A stretch of DNA of 64,000 nt from Psychrobacter aquaticus CMS 56 (GTDB lineage Bacteria; Pseudomonadota; Gammaproteobacteria; Pseudomonadales; Moraxellaceae), in contig NZ_AUSW01000025.1 in NCBI RefSeq assembly GCF_000471625.1, positions 1 through 64,000 on the forward strand, written 5' to 3'. Made by a program: the position numbers and the translations under genes. This document shows, piece by piece, positions 1 to 10,902 of the stretch (positions are counted from its first letter, which is position 1; every line of letters starts with the position of its first letter). The notes under the pieces are model-generated. The model was not told the origin of the DNA. It saw only the letters and a program-made list of their open reading frames with translations, and did not search any database.

Positions 1-2
1 AC

Positions 3-887
3 AAAGATAATATTTATGCGGAAGTCAAAGATGATAGTTACTATGATCTTTTTGTAAAAAACAACAACCCTGATAGTTTCAATTGTCTTCTTAGTATTAC
101 AATACCAAAATGCTCAGATAAAATGAGTGAAAGTAGAGCGCAAAATGTTGCAGCACTTATCTATGGCGTTATTAAAGTTTTTACTACTTCTTATGGAATG
201 AAAGCTAGTCAAGTAAATTTAATGAACAATCCCACTAAAAATAATATCAATCATTATATTGCAAGTACTTACGGTGAATATTGGATTGGTGGCTCATATT
301 CATTTGGCGAAGATTTACAAGATTTCTGGAATTTTTTTGAAGAAGACCTAGAAACATATTTAGGGCTCGTTATTAAAAAACTTATATTACGAGCAGCATC
401 TCCTACTAACAAAGAGTGTTTGGCTGACCGTCTAATTGATGCTTTTTATTGGTTCGGCGATGCTTCTAGAGACAATAATAATAGTGCTCAAGTTGTTAAG
501 CTAGTTACAGCAATGGAAAGACTAGTCACTATAAAAGATAAAGAAAAAAACGAAGGTATAACAGAAAATTTTTCTCGTAGAATTTCTTGCTTGATTGCTA
601 TATTCCATGGCGAAATCGAAGAATGGGAGCGTCAGGCTAAAAAAGTTTATAAATTAAGATCAGATCTTGTTCATGGCTCACAAAGTATTTGTAAAAATTA
701 TGAACCGAGGTTAGATTTTGACCCATTTCGACTTGCATATTCAACTATACTTTCTGCGTGTATAGCATTTTACGACTTAGGTTTAGAACTCAGTCCTTAT
801 GAGAAAGAATTGAAAAATATGTATGATAAGCTATCCAAAATATGTAAGGATGAAAAGTATAGGACGAAAGAAAGTACGAAGCAGTAA
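3..887 (+). CDS. HEPN-domain protein (Apea-like), 5' end outside window
   Basis: The reading frame is open to the left edge, with about 40 sense codons before the first ATG at 123, so this is probably the 3' part of a longer gene. An alternative is a complete 254-residue protein from 123. Near residues 185-190 (counted from that ATG) is RSDLVHG, an R-x4-H motif typical of HEPN ribonuclease-like domains of the Apea type, preceded by a helical segment with LVTAMERLVTI. HEPN domains of this type occur in anti-phage proteins such as ApeA, but also in uncharacterised proteins. The N-terminal domain is not visible, so no function is assigned. The gene is AT-rich compared with its neighbour fadH, which suggests acquired DNA. 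The HEPN call is fairly confident; a defence role is inference. Confidence 0.6.
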   Translation, partial: KDNIYAEVKDDSYYDLFVKNNNPDSFNCLLSITIPKCSDKMSESRAQNVAALIYGVIKVFTTSYGMKASQVNLMNNPTKNNINHYIASTYGEYWIGGSYSFGEDLQDFWNFFEEDLETYLGLVIKKLILRAASPTNKECLADRLIDAFYWFGDASRDNNNSAQVVKLVTAMERLVTIKDKEKNEGITENFSRRISCLIAIFHGEIEEWERQAKKVYKLRSDLVHGSQSICKNYEPRLDFDPFRLAYSTILSACIAFYDLGLELSPYEKELKNMYDKLSKICKDEKYRTKESTKQ

Positions 888-948
888 CACATAGGTCAGA
901 CTAAAGCTCCCCTTTATCGTCTACGTAGTAATGAATTCTAACGTAAAA

Positions 949-979
949 AAAGCGGCAAGATAATCAATCTTGCCGCTTT
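949..979. terminator. bidirectional terminator between HEPN gene and fadH
   Basis: A 13-bp perfect stem (AAAGCGGCAAGAT paired with ATCTTGCCGCTTT) with a 5-base loop lies between two convergent genes. An A-run precedes it, which reads as a U-run on the minus strand, so it best serves the minus-strand fadH gene. Confidence 0.85.
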
Positions 980-1004
980 GATATTTAACTTAAAACCTTC
1001 ACCC

Positions 1005-3218
<2,214 letters not shown>

Positions 3219-3281
3219 TTATTCTCAGCTACGCAGACAAGCGACTGATGAGTGAGCACTATGTTCGTCAAACTACTTGCT

Positions 3282-3421
3282 CTATAGTCGGTGAAAAGCA
3301 ATATCGATACAACATGTACTGCTGATGCAAATTTTTCTTGCTTGCTGTGCCGTTGCTGCCAGAGGCTGCAAAAAATTTACACCAGCAATACTGTAGCGAC
3401 TTTCAAGTATTTCAACTATAG
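3282..3421 (+). repeat. MITE-like dispersed repeat, copy A (full length)
   Basis: About 140 bp with imperfect terminal inverted repeats (CTATAGTCGGTGAAA at the left, TTTCAACTATAG at the right). An inner inverted pair, GCTGATGCAAATTTTT against AAAAATTTACACCAGC, encloses a conserved core with CTTGCTTGCTGTGCCGTTGC. Related copies lie near 5.8, 24.4, 36.3, 43.5 and 56.8 kb. Confidence 0.8.
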
Positions 3422-3437
3422 GTAGCAAATCAAAGCC

Positions 3438-3857
3438 TTACCCAGGCTTAGGCTCAAACCATTGATAAATCAACATACCCATCACCATCGCTGGGATAAA
3501 TATATATGCTTGCCACTGCCCCGTCCCTAACAGCACAATACCTGGCCCTGGGCAAATACCGACCAGCCCCCAACCAATCCCAAACAGCATAGCACCGATA
3601 AGCAATCTTTTATTAATAGTGGTTTTGCTTGGCATATCAATTGACGTACCAATCCAGCTGCTTGGTTGAAGCTTGGCCAGCTGCACGCCAATAATCGCGA
3701 TTATTAAGCCGCCACCCATTACCAGCGCAAGAGAGATATCCCACGCGCCAAAAACATCCAAAAACCCTTGTACTTTAACAGGATCAGTCATGCCAGATAT
3801 CAGCAGTCCAAAGCCGAATAATAATCCCGCCAGTAATCCAATTATATTTTTTAGCAT
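3438..3857 (-). CDS. YeeE/YedE family (DUF6691) sulfur-transport subunit
   Basis: A 139-residue membrane protein with about four hydrophobic segments. It has GLLISGMTDPVKVQGFLD near the N-terminus and a GICPGPGIV loop, both typical of the short half of two-gene YeeE/YedE transporters (PmpB-like). Family members move thiosulfate or related reduced sulfur compounds into the cell using conserved Cys and Gly loops. It follows the partner gene at 3927-4364 by 69 bases in the same direction, so the two are probably one operon. The substrate is not established by the sequence. Confidence 0.8.
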   Translation of the reverse strand: MLKNIIGLLAGLLFGFGLLISGMTDPVKVQGFLDVFGAWDISLALVMGGGLIIAIIGVQLAKLQPSSWIGTSIDMPSKTTINKRLLIGAMLFGIGWGLVGICPGPGIVLLGTGQWQAYIFIPAMVMGMLIYQWFEPKPG

Positions 3858-3926
3858 TGCTCTGTCTCACTATGGTCTTGTGTGAATCGTACCAAACACT
3901 GTCTTCGCAACGTGCGGCTATGTTCT

Positions 3927-4364
3927 TCAAATTAATCCTAAGACATGCCGACCGATATAGACCGTCACGATACCAAATAACATAAAGGTTGCCGTTGCCG
4001 CCATCGAGCGTGGTGACAGTCGCGCATTACCGCAAATGCCATGCCCGCTGGTACAGCCTGAGCCTAGACGCGTACCAAAGCCGACCAGCAGTCCTGCCCC
4101 AATGAGCAATGGCAAAGACGTACTAATCTCTACATCAGGTAACGGTCTGACCAAACCATATAACAATGGCGAGACGACAAGACCCAGTATAAATAGCACC
4201 TGCCACATCTCCACCCGCTTGGGCTTCAGCAAACTTGAGAAAATACCACTAATACCAGCAATACGGCCGATACCCAGCAGCAGTATGACCGTCGCGACGC
4301 CCAGTATCAGACCACCGACTAAAGAGATTGGGGTAAATGCTTGCCAGTCTATTTCTATACTCAT
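3927..4364 (-). CDS. YeeE/YedE family sulfur transporter subunit
   Basis: A 145-residue integral membrane protein with four or so transmembrane segments. It carries the RLGSGCTSGHGICG signature, whose cysteines are the sulfur-handling residues in this family. It is the PmpA-like half of a two-gene transporter whose other half follows at 3438-3857. In other bacteria such pairs sit with persulfide dioxygenase or ArsR-family (BigR) regulators. None is adjacent here, but a perfect AT-rich palindrome lies 60 bp upstream at 4424-4445. The transport class is well supported; the exact substrate is inferred. Confidence 0.82.
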   Translation of the reverse strand: MSIEIDWQAFTPISLVGGLILGVATVILLLGIGRIAGISGIFSSLLKPKRVEMWQVLFILGLVVSPLLYGLVRPLPDVEISTSLPLLIGAGLLVGFGTRLGSGCTSGHGICGNARLSPRSMAATATFMLFGIVTVYIGRHVLGLI

Positions 4365-4423
4365 GACATGTACCTAAACGGATTATGATTAAAAGTAGAT
4401 TCATTATTCATTTTATATTAATA

Positions 4424-4445
4424 CATTATATTATAAAATATAATG
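4424..4445. promoter_or_regulatory. palindromic operator candidate upstream of the sulfur transporter
   Basis: Perfect inverted repeat with 9-bp arms CATTATATT and AATATAATG separated by 4 bases. It starts 60 bp upstream of the ATG at 4364 in the only promoter space of the operon. Such AT-rich palindromes are typical of ArsR-family operators (for example BigR), but the regulator is not in the window. Confidence 0.5.
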
Positions 4446-4556
4446 AAAAGGTAAAAAAATACTGAACCCACATCATAGTTATATAGGTTCAGTACAATTA
4501 CATAGGCTCAGTAGTTTTTAAGCCAGATATCGCCAATCATGCTGTTTGAATGAGTG

Positions 4557-5693
4557 CTATTTAGCCAGCACTTCGTCAAGCGCCGATTCAAAACGCTGTA
4601 CCGCACCATCCACATCGGTTAGTTTATCAAGACCAAATAGACCCAAACGGAACGTTTTAAAATTATCAGGCTCGCCTACTTTTAAGGGGACGCCAGCAGC
4701 GATTTGCATACCCGCGGCAGCGAAGGCACTGCCTTTATGCATATTGTCACGATCGGTATAAGCGACGACCACGCCTGGCGCTTCAAAGCCTTTGGCCGCG
4801 ACGCTTTCAACGCCTTTTTCTGCCAAAATTTTACGGATACGATTGCCCAATTCCCACTGTGCATCACACAGTTTATCGAAGCCAATGTTTTTAGCTTCTA
4901 AGATGGTATCGCGGAATTGACGCAAGCTATCTGTCGGCATGGTTGCATGATAAGCATGTCCGCCATTTTCATAAGCACGCATGATGTTTAACCACTGTTT
5001 TAGGTCTAGGCTAAAGCTATCAGATTCGGTGCTGTCTACTTTTTTGACGGCGGCATCACTTAGCATCACTAAACCCGCGCATGGGGTACTGCTCCAGCCT
5101 TTTTGTGGGGCGCTGATAAGAACGTCAATGCCCAAATCTTCCATATCCAGCCACACGCAACCTGAGGCGATGCAGTCAATAACCAACAAACCACCCACGC
5201 TATGGACAGCGTCACTCAAGGCTTTAATATAATCTGCTGATAAGATAATACCCGATGAGGTTTCAACATGCGGAGCAAAAACAACGGCGGGCTTGTCTGC
5301 TTTAATTGTCGCCACAGCCGTGTCGATATCAACTGGCGCAAAGGGTTTTGGCAACTCACTATCGTCCGTACGCTGCGCGGTTAACACGGTAGATGACTTA
5401 GCGATTTTGCCTTTTTCCAAAATTTGTGTCCAGCGATAGCTAAACCAGCCATTACGGATGATTAAGCAGTCTTCATTCTGTGCCAATTGGCGCGCAACCG
5501 CTTCCATACCATAAGTTCCAGCACCAGGCACAATCACGACAGCTTCAGCGTTATAGACCGACTTTAAATCGTTAGATAGGTCATTCATCACTTGCTGAAA
5601 GGCTTTAGACATGTGGTTGAGCGCGCGGTCAGTGTAGACCACGGAATATTCTAATAAGCCGTTTGGATCAATGTCTTGACGTAATGCAGTCAT
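4557..5693 (-). CDS. class V aminotransferase (alanine-glyoxylate / serine-pyruvate type)
   Basis: A 378-residue PLP enzyme of the AGT/SPT branch of fold-type I aminotransferases. VVIVPGAGTYGMEAVAR near residue 52 matches the cofactor phosphate region. HVETSSGI (about 140) and DCIASG (about 172) are conserved, and SAPQKGW at about residue 197 holds the Schiff-base lysine. Members transfer the amino group between alanine or serine and glyoxylate or pyruvate; the physiological pair cannot be read from sequence. It is a single gene, with a degenerate copy of the dispersed repeat upstream and the sulfur transporter downstream on the same strand. Confidence 0.85.
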   Translation of the reverse strand: MTALRQDIDPNGLLEYSVVYTDRALNHMSKAFQQVMNDLSNDLKSVYNAEAVVIVPGAGTYGMEAVARQLAQNEDCLIIRNGWFSYRWTQILEKGKIAKSSTVLTAQRTDDSELPKPFAPVDIDTAVATIKADKPAVVFAPHVETSSGIILSADYIKALSDAVHSVGGLLVIDCIASGCVWLDMEDLGIDVLISAPQKGWSSTPCAGLVMLSDAAVKKVDSTESDSFSLDLKQWLNIMRAYENGGHAYHATMPTDSLRQFRDTILEAKNIGFDKLCDAQWELGNRIRKILAEKGVESVAAKGFEAPGVVVAYTDRDNMHKGSAFAAAGMQIAAGVPLKVGEPDNFKTFRLGLFGLDKLTDVDGAVQRFESALDEVLAK

Positions 5694-5760
5694 GGAATGC
5701 TCCCAGTTAATGGTTAGGTAATTTGATGCTTCTCACATTTGGTTAGAGAAAAACAGTTGG

Positions 5761-5886
5761 CTTATATAGTGAGTTCAGGATAAAAAAGAGTCAACGGGAC
5801 TGGAATGCTTATCTTTAAACAAGAAGTTTCGCGGCCTTTGTCTGCAAAAGCATAGCAAGCCAGAAAAATTCAACCCAGTTCAGCAT
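5761..5886 (-). repeat. MITE-like dispersed repeat, degenerate copy F
   Basis: Read on the minus strand this stretch carries the element's core (AATTTTTCTGGCTTGCTATG, then TTGCAGACAAAGGC) and ends in a CTCACTATATAAG terminus. It is more diverged than the other copies and is the only one in reverse orientation. Apart from this, the 366-bp gap 5694-6059 shows only AT-rich sequence. Confidence 0.6.
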
Positions 5887-6059
5887 TAAAATATAAGGTA
5901 TCTATTTTATTTAGAATCAACTATAACAAAAAATTATCAGCACTTATGATACTCATAACAGTTTGATATTAGCATTGATATTATAGGTTGACAACGATAT
6001 GTTTACATAACGATAGAGCGTGGAAAACGTGAGATTTTTTGATAAGGCGTAGACGACAA

Positions 6060-7457
6060 TTAACGACCGCGGTGGGCATCTTGCAATCCTGATACCACAA
6101 AATCCAGCAAGTCGCTATCCCCTTCTCGAGCGGCTTTGCGCATGAGCTTTGATGGGGCGTGCGTTAATGTCTGAGTCAAACGGTGTGATAACTCAAGGAG
6201 AATGTCCTCAGGATTAACATCTTCCTGCTGTAACTTGGCAATGGATTCGTGTAGTAGCTTGTCCACTTGATCATGGGTACGCACGCGATATTGCTGAATG
6301 TCTTTACCTACTTGCCGCACTCGAAAACGACGATCAATCTCAACGACTAGCTGACTAACCAGTAGTTCGGCATCCACTGCCGCTTGTCGACGTTGCTCAA
6401 TATTACCTGCAATAACGTGTTGTAAATCATCGACAGAATACAGATAAACGTCATCTATTCGACTAATATTGGCGTCGATATCGCGAGGTACAGCCAAATC
6501 AATCATCAGCATGGGCTGATAGCGACGACGCTTTAACGCTTGCAACGTCATGTTTTTATCAATCAACATATCCATACTGCCACTACAACTGCTGACAATA
6601 TCGGCTTCTGCCAGTATATGCGGTAAGTCTTGTAATGTTCTGACTTCCACTCGGCGGTCAGGATGACGCAGTTCAGCAGCCAACGCCTCTGCTCGCTCAG
6701 GATTGCGGTTACAAATGATCACGCGCCCTACCCCAAGTCCAGCGATATGAGTCGCGACCAAGCGATTCATTTCACCTGCCGCGACAACCAGCAAGGTGCG
6801 ACTGGGCAAGTCATCAAATATTTGCGTGACTAGCTTAGCCGCCGCAAAACTGAGCGATACAGCTTGTGCCCCAACTTTGGTCTCATTGCGCACACGCTTT
6901 GCCGCTGCAAACACTTGATCGACGATCCAGCCGAGCTGGTTACTCAATGCTTTTTGATCTTGCGCAAGGTGTACTGAGCGCTTGATTTGCCCCAGTATTT
7001 GCGGCTCACCCAATATCATCGAGTCCAGCCCAGCGGCGACTCTGAGCCAATGGGTTAAGGCATGAGTATCACGATGCACATAGAGATAGGAGTCAATCTC
7101 AGTGAGTGGCAACTGCTTAAAATTGGCCAGCCATGTTTTAATTTTGACAATGTGAGCGCTGATGACAGCAGAGGAGATATTGGCACTGCTACTAAATGTC
7201 GGATTAGTAACTGCCTGCGCAGCTGTTTCTGCGCCTTGCGTCTCTCTAGATGGTGATTCTGGATTTTGCAACGTTAGGTTCTGCGGGACTAGCGCGTAAA
7301 TCTCAGTACGATTACAGGTCGACACAATCACACAACCATCAGTGAACGCCTCTAGCTGCTTGAGAGCGACATTTACATCGTCGCCCACAAGTGCCAAGCG
7401 CTCTCGTAGAGCGACTGGTGCAGTTTTGTGATTGACTCCAATGACCACTAATCTCAT
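6060..7457 (-). CDS. hemA: glutamyl-tRNA reductase
   Basis: A 465-residue HemA, the NADPH-dependent enzyme that turns glutamyl-tRNA(Glu) into glutamate-1-semialdehyde, the first committed step of tetrapyrrole synthesis. The catalytic cysteine sits in STCNRTE at about residue 49. DSMILGEPQILGQIK is the conserved substrate-binding segment, followed by a Rossmann domain and a C-terminal dimerisation helix region. There is an insertion rich in Ser, Thr and Ala at about residues 65-105 compared with the usual length of about 420. Its product feeds HemL, encoded at 27016-28317. It is divergent from the TPR-lolB-ispE genes, as in many gammaproteobacteria. Confidence 0.95.
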   Translation of the reverse strand: MRLVVIGVNHKTAPVALRERLALVGDDVNVALKQLEAFTDGCVIVSTCNRTEIYALVPQNLTLQNPESPSRETQGAETAAQAVTNPTFSSSANISSAVISAHIVKIKTWLANFKQLPLTEIDSYLYVHRDTHALTHWLRVAAGLDSMILGEPQILGQIKRSVHLAQDQKALSNQLGWIVDQVFAAAKRVRNETKVGAQAVSLSFAAAKLVTQIFDDLPSRTLLVVAAGEMNRLVATHIAGLGVGRVIICNRNPERAEALAAELRHPDRRVEVRTLQDLPHILAEADIVSSCSGSMDMLIDKNMTLQALKRRRYQPMLMIDLAVPRDIDANISRIDDVYLYSVDDLQHVIAGNIEQRRQAAVDAELLVSQLVVEIDRRFRVRQVGKDIQQYRVRTHDQVDKLLHESIAKLQQEDVNPEDILLELSHRLTQTLTHAPSKLMRKAAREGDSDLLDFVVSGLQDAHRGR

Positions 7458-7947
7458 TATTGATAGACCATAAACATGACGCTCACCTGCCAGCCAAGCT
7501 ATCTTATTATTTTTAAAAGACAGTTTTTGACGACAGCGCTGAGGGGAAGACCCTAAAAACCGCTTATTATATCATTATTGCCAGCTTTAATTAACACTCA
7601 CCCATCTATGGCGGCTATTTGCTTGTATCTGGGCACGAATTTAACAAATCAACTACCTATATGATTTATAAAACCAATCGTTGAATTTTAGCGAAGGGCA
7701 ATAGAAATAGGCATAAATTATTCGCTTACGACCCGCTAACTTGCTATATTTTTATATAGTCGATACTAGGGCATGTCCTCAATCTGAACGAGAGCGACTA
7801 AATGGCAGTAACACGGGCACTATTGTTTATCACATCTATCTACTCATATAATGATTACCATGAGTACTCGTTATCAATATTTGGTTTAAAATGATTAACA
7901 TATAATTGCTTTGTCTGTATGTTACCTATAGATAAAGCAATGGGCGA
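7458..7947. other. intergenic region between hemA and the TPR gene
   Basis: This 490-bp divergent promoter region has no convincing gene. It contains a fragment matching the left end of the dispersed repeat (TATATAGTCGATAC near 7756-7769), directly followed by TAGGGCATGTCC, which suggests an element inserted into or abutting a repeat remnant. Confidence 0.4.
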
Positions 7948-9900
7948 ATGCGGCTATCTATGATTTTTTTTGGATCATTATTTCGATCACAGTTTCGATC
8001 TCAACGCGCACATGGCGAGCAATCTAGCCTTCGTGACTTATTAGAGATCGTTATTGAACGGTTGTACCAATATTACAAGCTAACATTATCGTTGGCTGTT
8101 TGTCTGTGCCTATCAACACCCGTCCATGCCAGTCATCCAAAAGTCTCTCCAAAGGCAAATGCTGCCAAAGTATCACTCGCCAGCCAAAGTGACAACACGC
8201 TCAATAACAGCGTCTTGACTGGCACACGTGTTTATAAAAGTGCGCCGCAAACAGACAATGTAGAGAATATTAATGGCTTAGCACCAGCAAGCTTATGGCA
8301 ACCTGAGCTGAGCGAGCCAAGCTTGTATGCGCTATTGGATGCGGAGTTTGCCGCAGATCGTGGAAACCAGCAACGAGCACTGACTATTTATAAGCAGCAA
8401 TCTTTCAAGGACGATGCGACAGCAGTATTTGAGAGAGCACTTAGCCTATCTTTACGCACTGATCGGGTTGAGAACTCATTACAGTTTGCCAAATCATGGC
8501 AAGACCAAAACCCTGATCACGTACCTGCTTGGTTTTATGTGGCGCATTTAGCGCTTCGAGCACATGATTACCTGCTCGCTGGTGAAACGCTAAATCGTAT
8601 TTTGCGTTATGATCCGCGCGCAGACTTAAGTGAAATCTTGATTGGCATCTATCCCAACAATGATGAGGACAAACGCGAACTCCTCGCCGCATTACAGCCC
8701 ATAGATAGCGAACAAAATGCCTCGTTGTCGGTCTTAAAAGCAGGTTTGCTTTATCAGTTTAACGAGCCTGAAATTGCTATTGTCCATATCAACCGCGCAT
8801 TAGAGCGTCAACCGGATTATGTGCCTTTTATTACCTTAAAAGCCGATATATTGCGCAAAATTGTCACGGCTGAAACCGTAATCAATTATGTCAGTCAAGC
8901 TCGCCTGCGTAATCCTGATGATAAAAGCCTATATCTATATGAGATTCGCTATTTACTGGATTTAAAGCAAAGCCAAAAAGCATGGCAGTTGTTGCTTGAA
9001 GCACACAATCGCTTTAGTGATGACGCCGAAATCACCTTGCTAGCTGCATTGGTCAGTTTGGATATTGAAAAATACGAGAGCGCTGACCAGCTGCTCAATA
9101 TGCTCGCCAAATCTCCCTCTTACCTTGATCAAGCTTATTATTATCTTGGTATCAGTGCCGAGCGCCAGCAGCGTTTTGAACAAGCCAAATACTATCTCAA
9201 CGGTGTCATGCAAAAAGACTTAGTGCTAGAAGCGCGCAAAAAAGTGGTGGCTTTTGAATTGCTTAACGACAATGTCGATGCTGCCATCGCCACCCTAGAA
9301 AAACTGCGTAAAGACTTTACGGTTTTTGCGCCTGATACATTCGTGCTACAAGCCGATATTTTATGGCAGCAAAATGAGCCAGAAGAAGCCTTACAGCTAT
9401 TAACGCAGGCGGCACGTCAGTACCCTGACAATGAGCCGTTATTGTTTGCACGCACGCAGTTACTTGATGATCAGAATGATTATGTTGTCAAACGAGCATT
9501 GCTCAATCATTTGCAAACGCTAGATCCTAGCAATTTGGCTTATCAGCTTAGCTACGCTCAGCTACTACTGGCCAATGATCGTCGCTCTGAACAAGGTTTG
9601 GCACTGGCAACGTCTATTATGCAAATTCGCTACGATGACCCACGTTATGATAATGAGCTACAGTTACAAGCGCTCAATGTGCTGGCAAGCAACGCCTTAG
9701 CCAACAAAAACTATCAGCAAGTCATCGACTATCTACAGACACCTTATGATGTCTTGCCTACATTACGCTCAGGAACTTTGCTACTGCGCGCCTATCAAGG
9801 CTTAGGTGACAATGAAAAAGTCGAATCATTACTCACAGACTTGCAGCAACGGTTCTCATTCGGCCAGCACAATATTAATGACCGCATACAATTATATTAG
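7948..9900 (+). CDS. TPR-repeat protein, probably exported
   Basis: The 650-residue protein is built of tetratricopeptide-like helical pairs from about residue 110 to the end, with repeated patterns such as AWFYVAHLALRAHDYLLAGE and YYYLGISAERQQRFEQAKYY. TPR arrays usually act as protein-binding scaffolds. A signal peptide is visible, but internally (LTLSLAVCLCLSTPVHASH, about residues 45-63). A start at the TTG at 8062 would therefore give a textbook signal peptide, and the 7948 ATG start is uncertain. It lies upstream of lolB and ispE, as in Acinetobacter, suggesting an envelope role, but no specific function is known to me. Confidence 0.75.
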   Translation: MRLSMIFFGSLFRSQFRSQRAHGEQSSLRDLLEIVIERLYQYYKLTLSLAVCLCLSTPVHASHPKVSPKANAAKVSLASQSDNTLNNSVLTGTRVYKSAPQTDNVENINGLAPASLWQPELSEPSLYALLDAEFAADRGNQQRALTIYKQQSFKDDATAVFERALSLSLRTDRVENSLQFAKSWQDQNPDHVPAWFYVAHLALRAHDYLLAGETLNRILRYDPRADLSEILIGIYPNNDEDKRELLAALQPIDSEQNASLSVLKAGLLYQFNEPEIAIVHINRALERQPDYVPFITLKADILRKIVTAETVINYVSQARLRNPDDKSLYLYEIRYLLDLKQSQKAWQLLLEAHNRFSDDAEITLLAALVSLDIEKYESADQLLNMLAKSPSYLDQAYYYLGISAERQQRFEQAKYYLNGVMQKDLVLEARKKVVAFELLNDNVDAAIATLEKLRKDFTVFAPDTFVLQADILWQQNEPEEALQLLTQAARQYPDNEPLLFARTQLLDDQNDYVVKRALLNHLQTLDPSNLAYQLSYAQLLLANDRRSEQGLALATSIMQIRYDDPRYDNELQLQALNVLASNALANKNYQQVIDYLQTPYDVLPTLRSGTLLLRAYQGLGDNEKVESLLTDLQQRFSFGQHNINDRIQLY

Positions 9901-10000
9901 GGCATGTTATACAAGATACAGTATTGAAGTCTTATGATTACAAGGCATGTATAAGAAGCTAACAGCCACGCATAACTGAGTAACAAATAAGATTTAAGCT

Positions 10001-10172
10001 AGGGCGTGTTCTTATTTTAAAAATGGTCATAAAAATGAGATAAATTGCGGTCAAACGAGGAAAATAGCGCAAATAATATCGGGATATTAATCAGCTATTT
10101 GACGATGTTTGGCAAAATTTAGCCATTTTTATGACCATTTAGATATTATCGTTTGAATTGAGAACACGCCCC
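10001..10172. mobile_element. MITE-like element with long terminal inverted repeats
   Basis: About 172 bp, flanked by GGGCGTGTTCT on the left and AGAACACGCCC on the right. A second inverted pair, AAATGGTCATAAAAATG and CATTTTTATGACCATTT, lies inside. There is no coding capacity. It ends 38 bp before the lolB ATG, so it fills the lolB promoter region. It is probably a non-autonomous derivative of an IS; the family cannot be named from sequence alone. Confidence 0.7.
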
Positions 10173-10210
10173 AGTATCTTTATAAATTTGTCCATTTTTG
10201 AGGAAACATC

Positions 10211-10840
10211 ATGTCGGTACTAACCGCTCCTTATAAACCTAATAAGTTAACCCTATTCACTGCCATGGCCACAGCGATCGCAATCACGTCTGGTTGTCAG
10301 TCACTAAAAACCGGCAGTGCCGCCGCTCAGCCGACTCCCATGCAAGGTCAAAACACAGCACAACCACAAAAGCTTGAAAGTTTTAATATCACGGGCAAGA
10401 TTGGCGTGACGACTCCTGCTAATGACAGCACGGGAACCCAAGGTGGTAGTGCGTTTTATGCATGGGGACAAGAAAAAGATCGTTTTGCGATTGAACTGAT
10501 TGGGGCGCTGGGTATCGGTAAAACCAACATCGAATACAACGGGCAAACGGCCACATTGGTCAGTGAAAAAACAGGCACCTTGACAGCCGATGATCCTGAG
10601 ACATTATTGAAAAAAGCCACAGGCTGGCAAGCACCTATTTCGCAAATGCCATACTGGATATCTGGTCGTCCTGCCCCTTCAGACAGCGAACCGCAACTCG
10701 ATGCACAAAACCGTTTAATCAGTTCGGTCAATGGCGATTGGCGTGCCAGCTTTACCTACAGTGGCGCTGATAAATTACCAAGCAAGATCAGTGCTGTTCA
10801 ACCACAAGGCAACAAGGTCGTCATGACGATTAACCATTAA
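10211..10840 (+). CDS. lolB: outer-membrane lipoprotein LolB
   Basis: A 209-residue lipoprotein with a signal peptide ending in the lipobox ITSGC (Cys about residue 29). In the Lol pathway, LolB accepts lipoproteins from periplasmic LolA and inserts them into the outer membrane. The body matches the family: FNITGKIGV, then FYAWGQEKDRFAIEL near residue 80 and ATGWQAPISQMPYWI near 137. It sits directly upstream of ispE, the order found across gammaproteobacteria. AGGAAACATC precedes the ATG. A MITE-like element immediately upstream may have replaced or altered its native promoter. Confidence 0.9.
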   Translation: MSVLTAPYKPNKLTLFTAMATAIAITSGCQSLKTGSAAAQPTPMQGQNTAQPQKLESFNITGKIGVTTPANDSTGTQGGSAFYAWGQEKDRFAIELIGALGIGKTNIEYNGQTATLVSEKTGTLTADDPETLLKKATGWQAPISQMPYWISGRPAPSDSEPQLDAQNRLISSVNGDWRASFTYSGADKLPSKISAVQPQGNKVVMTINH

Positions 10841-10902
10841 TCAGTCATCAATCGACCGTGAGACCTTTACCGAATAAACCCTGCTTATCAAGATAGTTGT
10901 TT

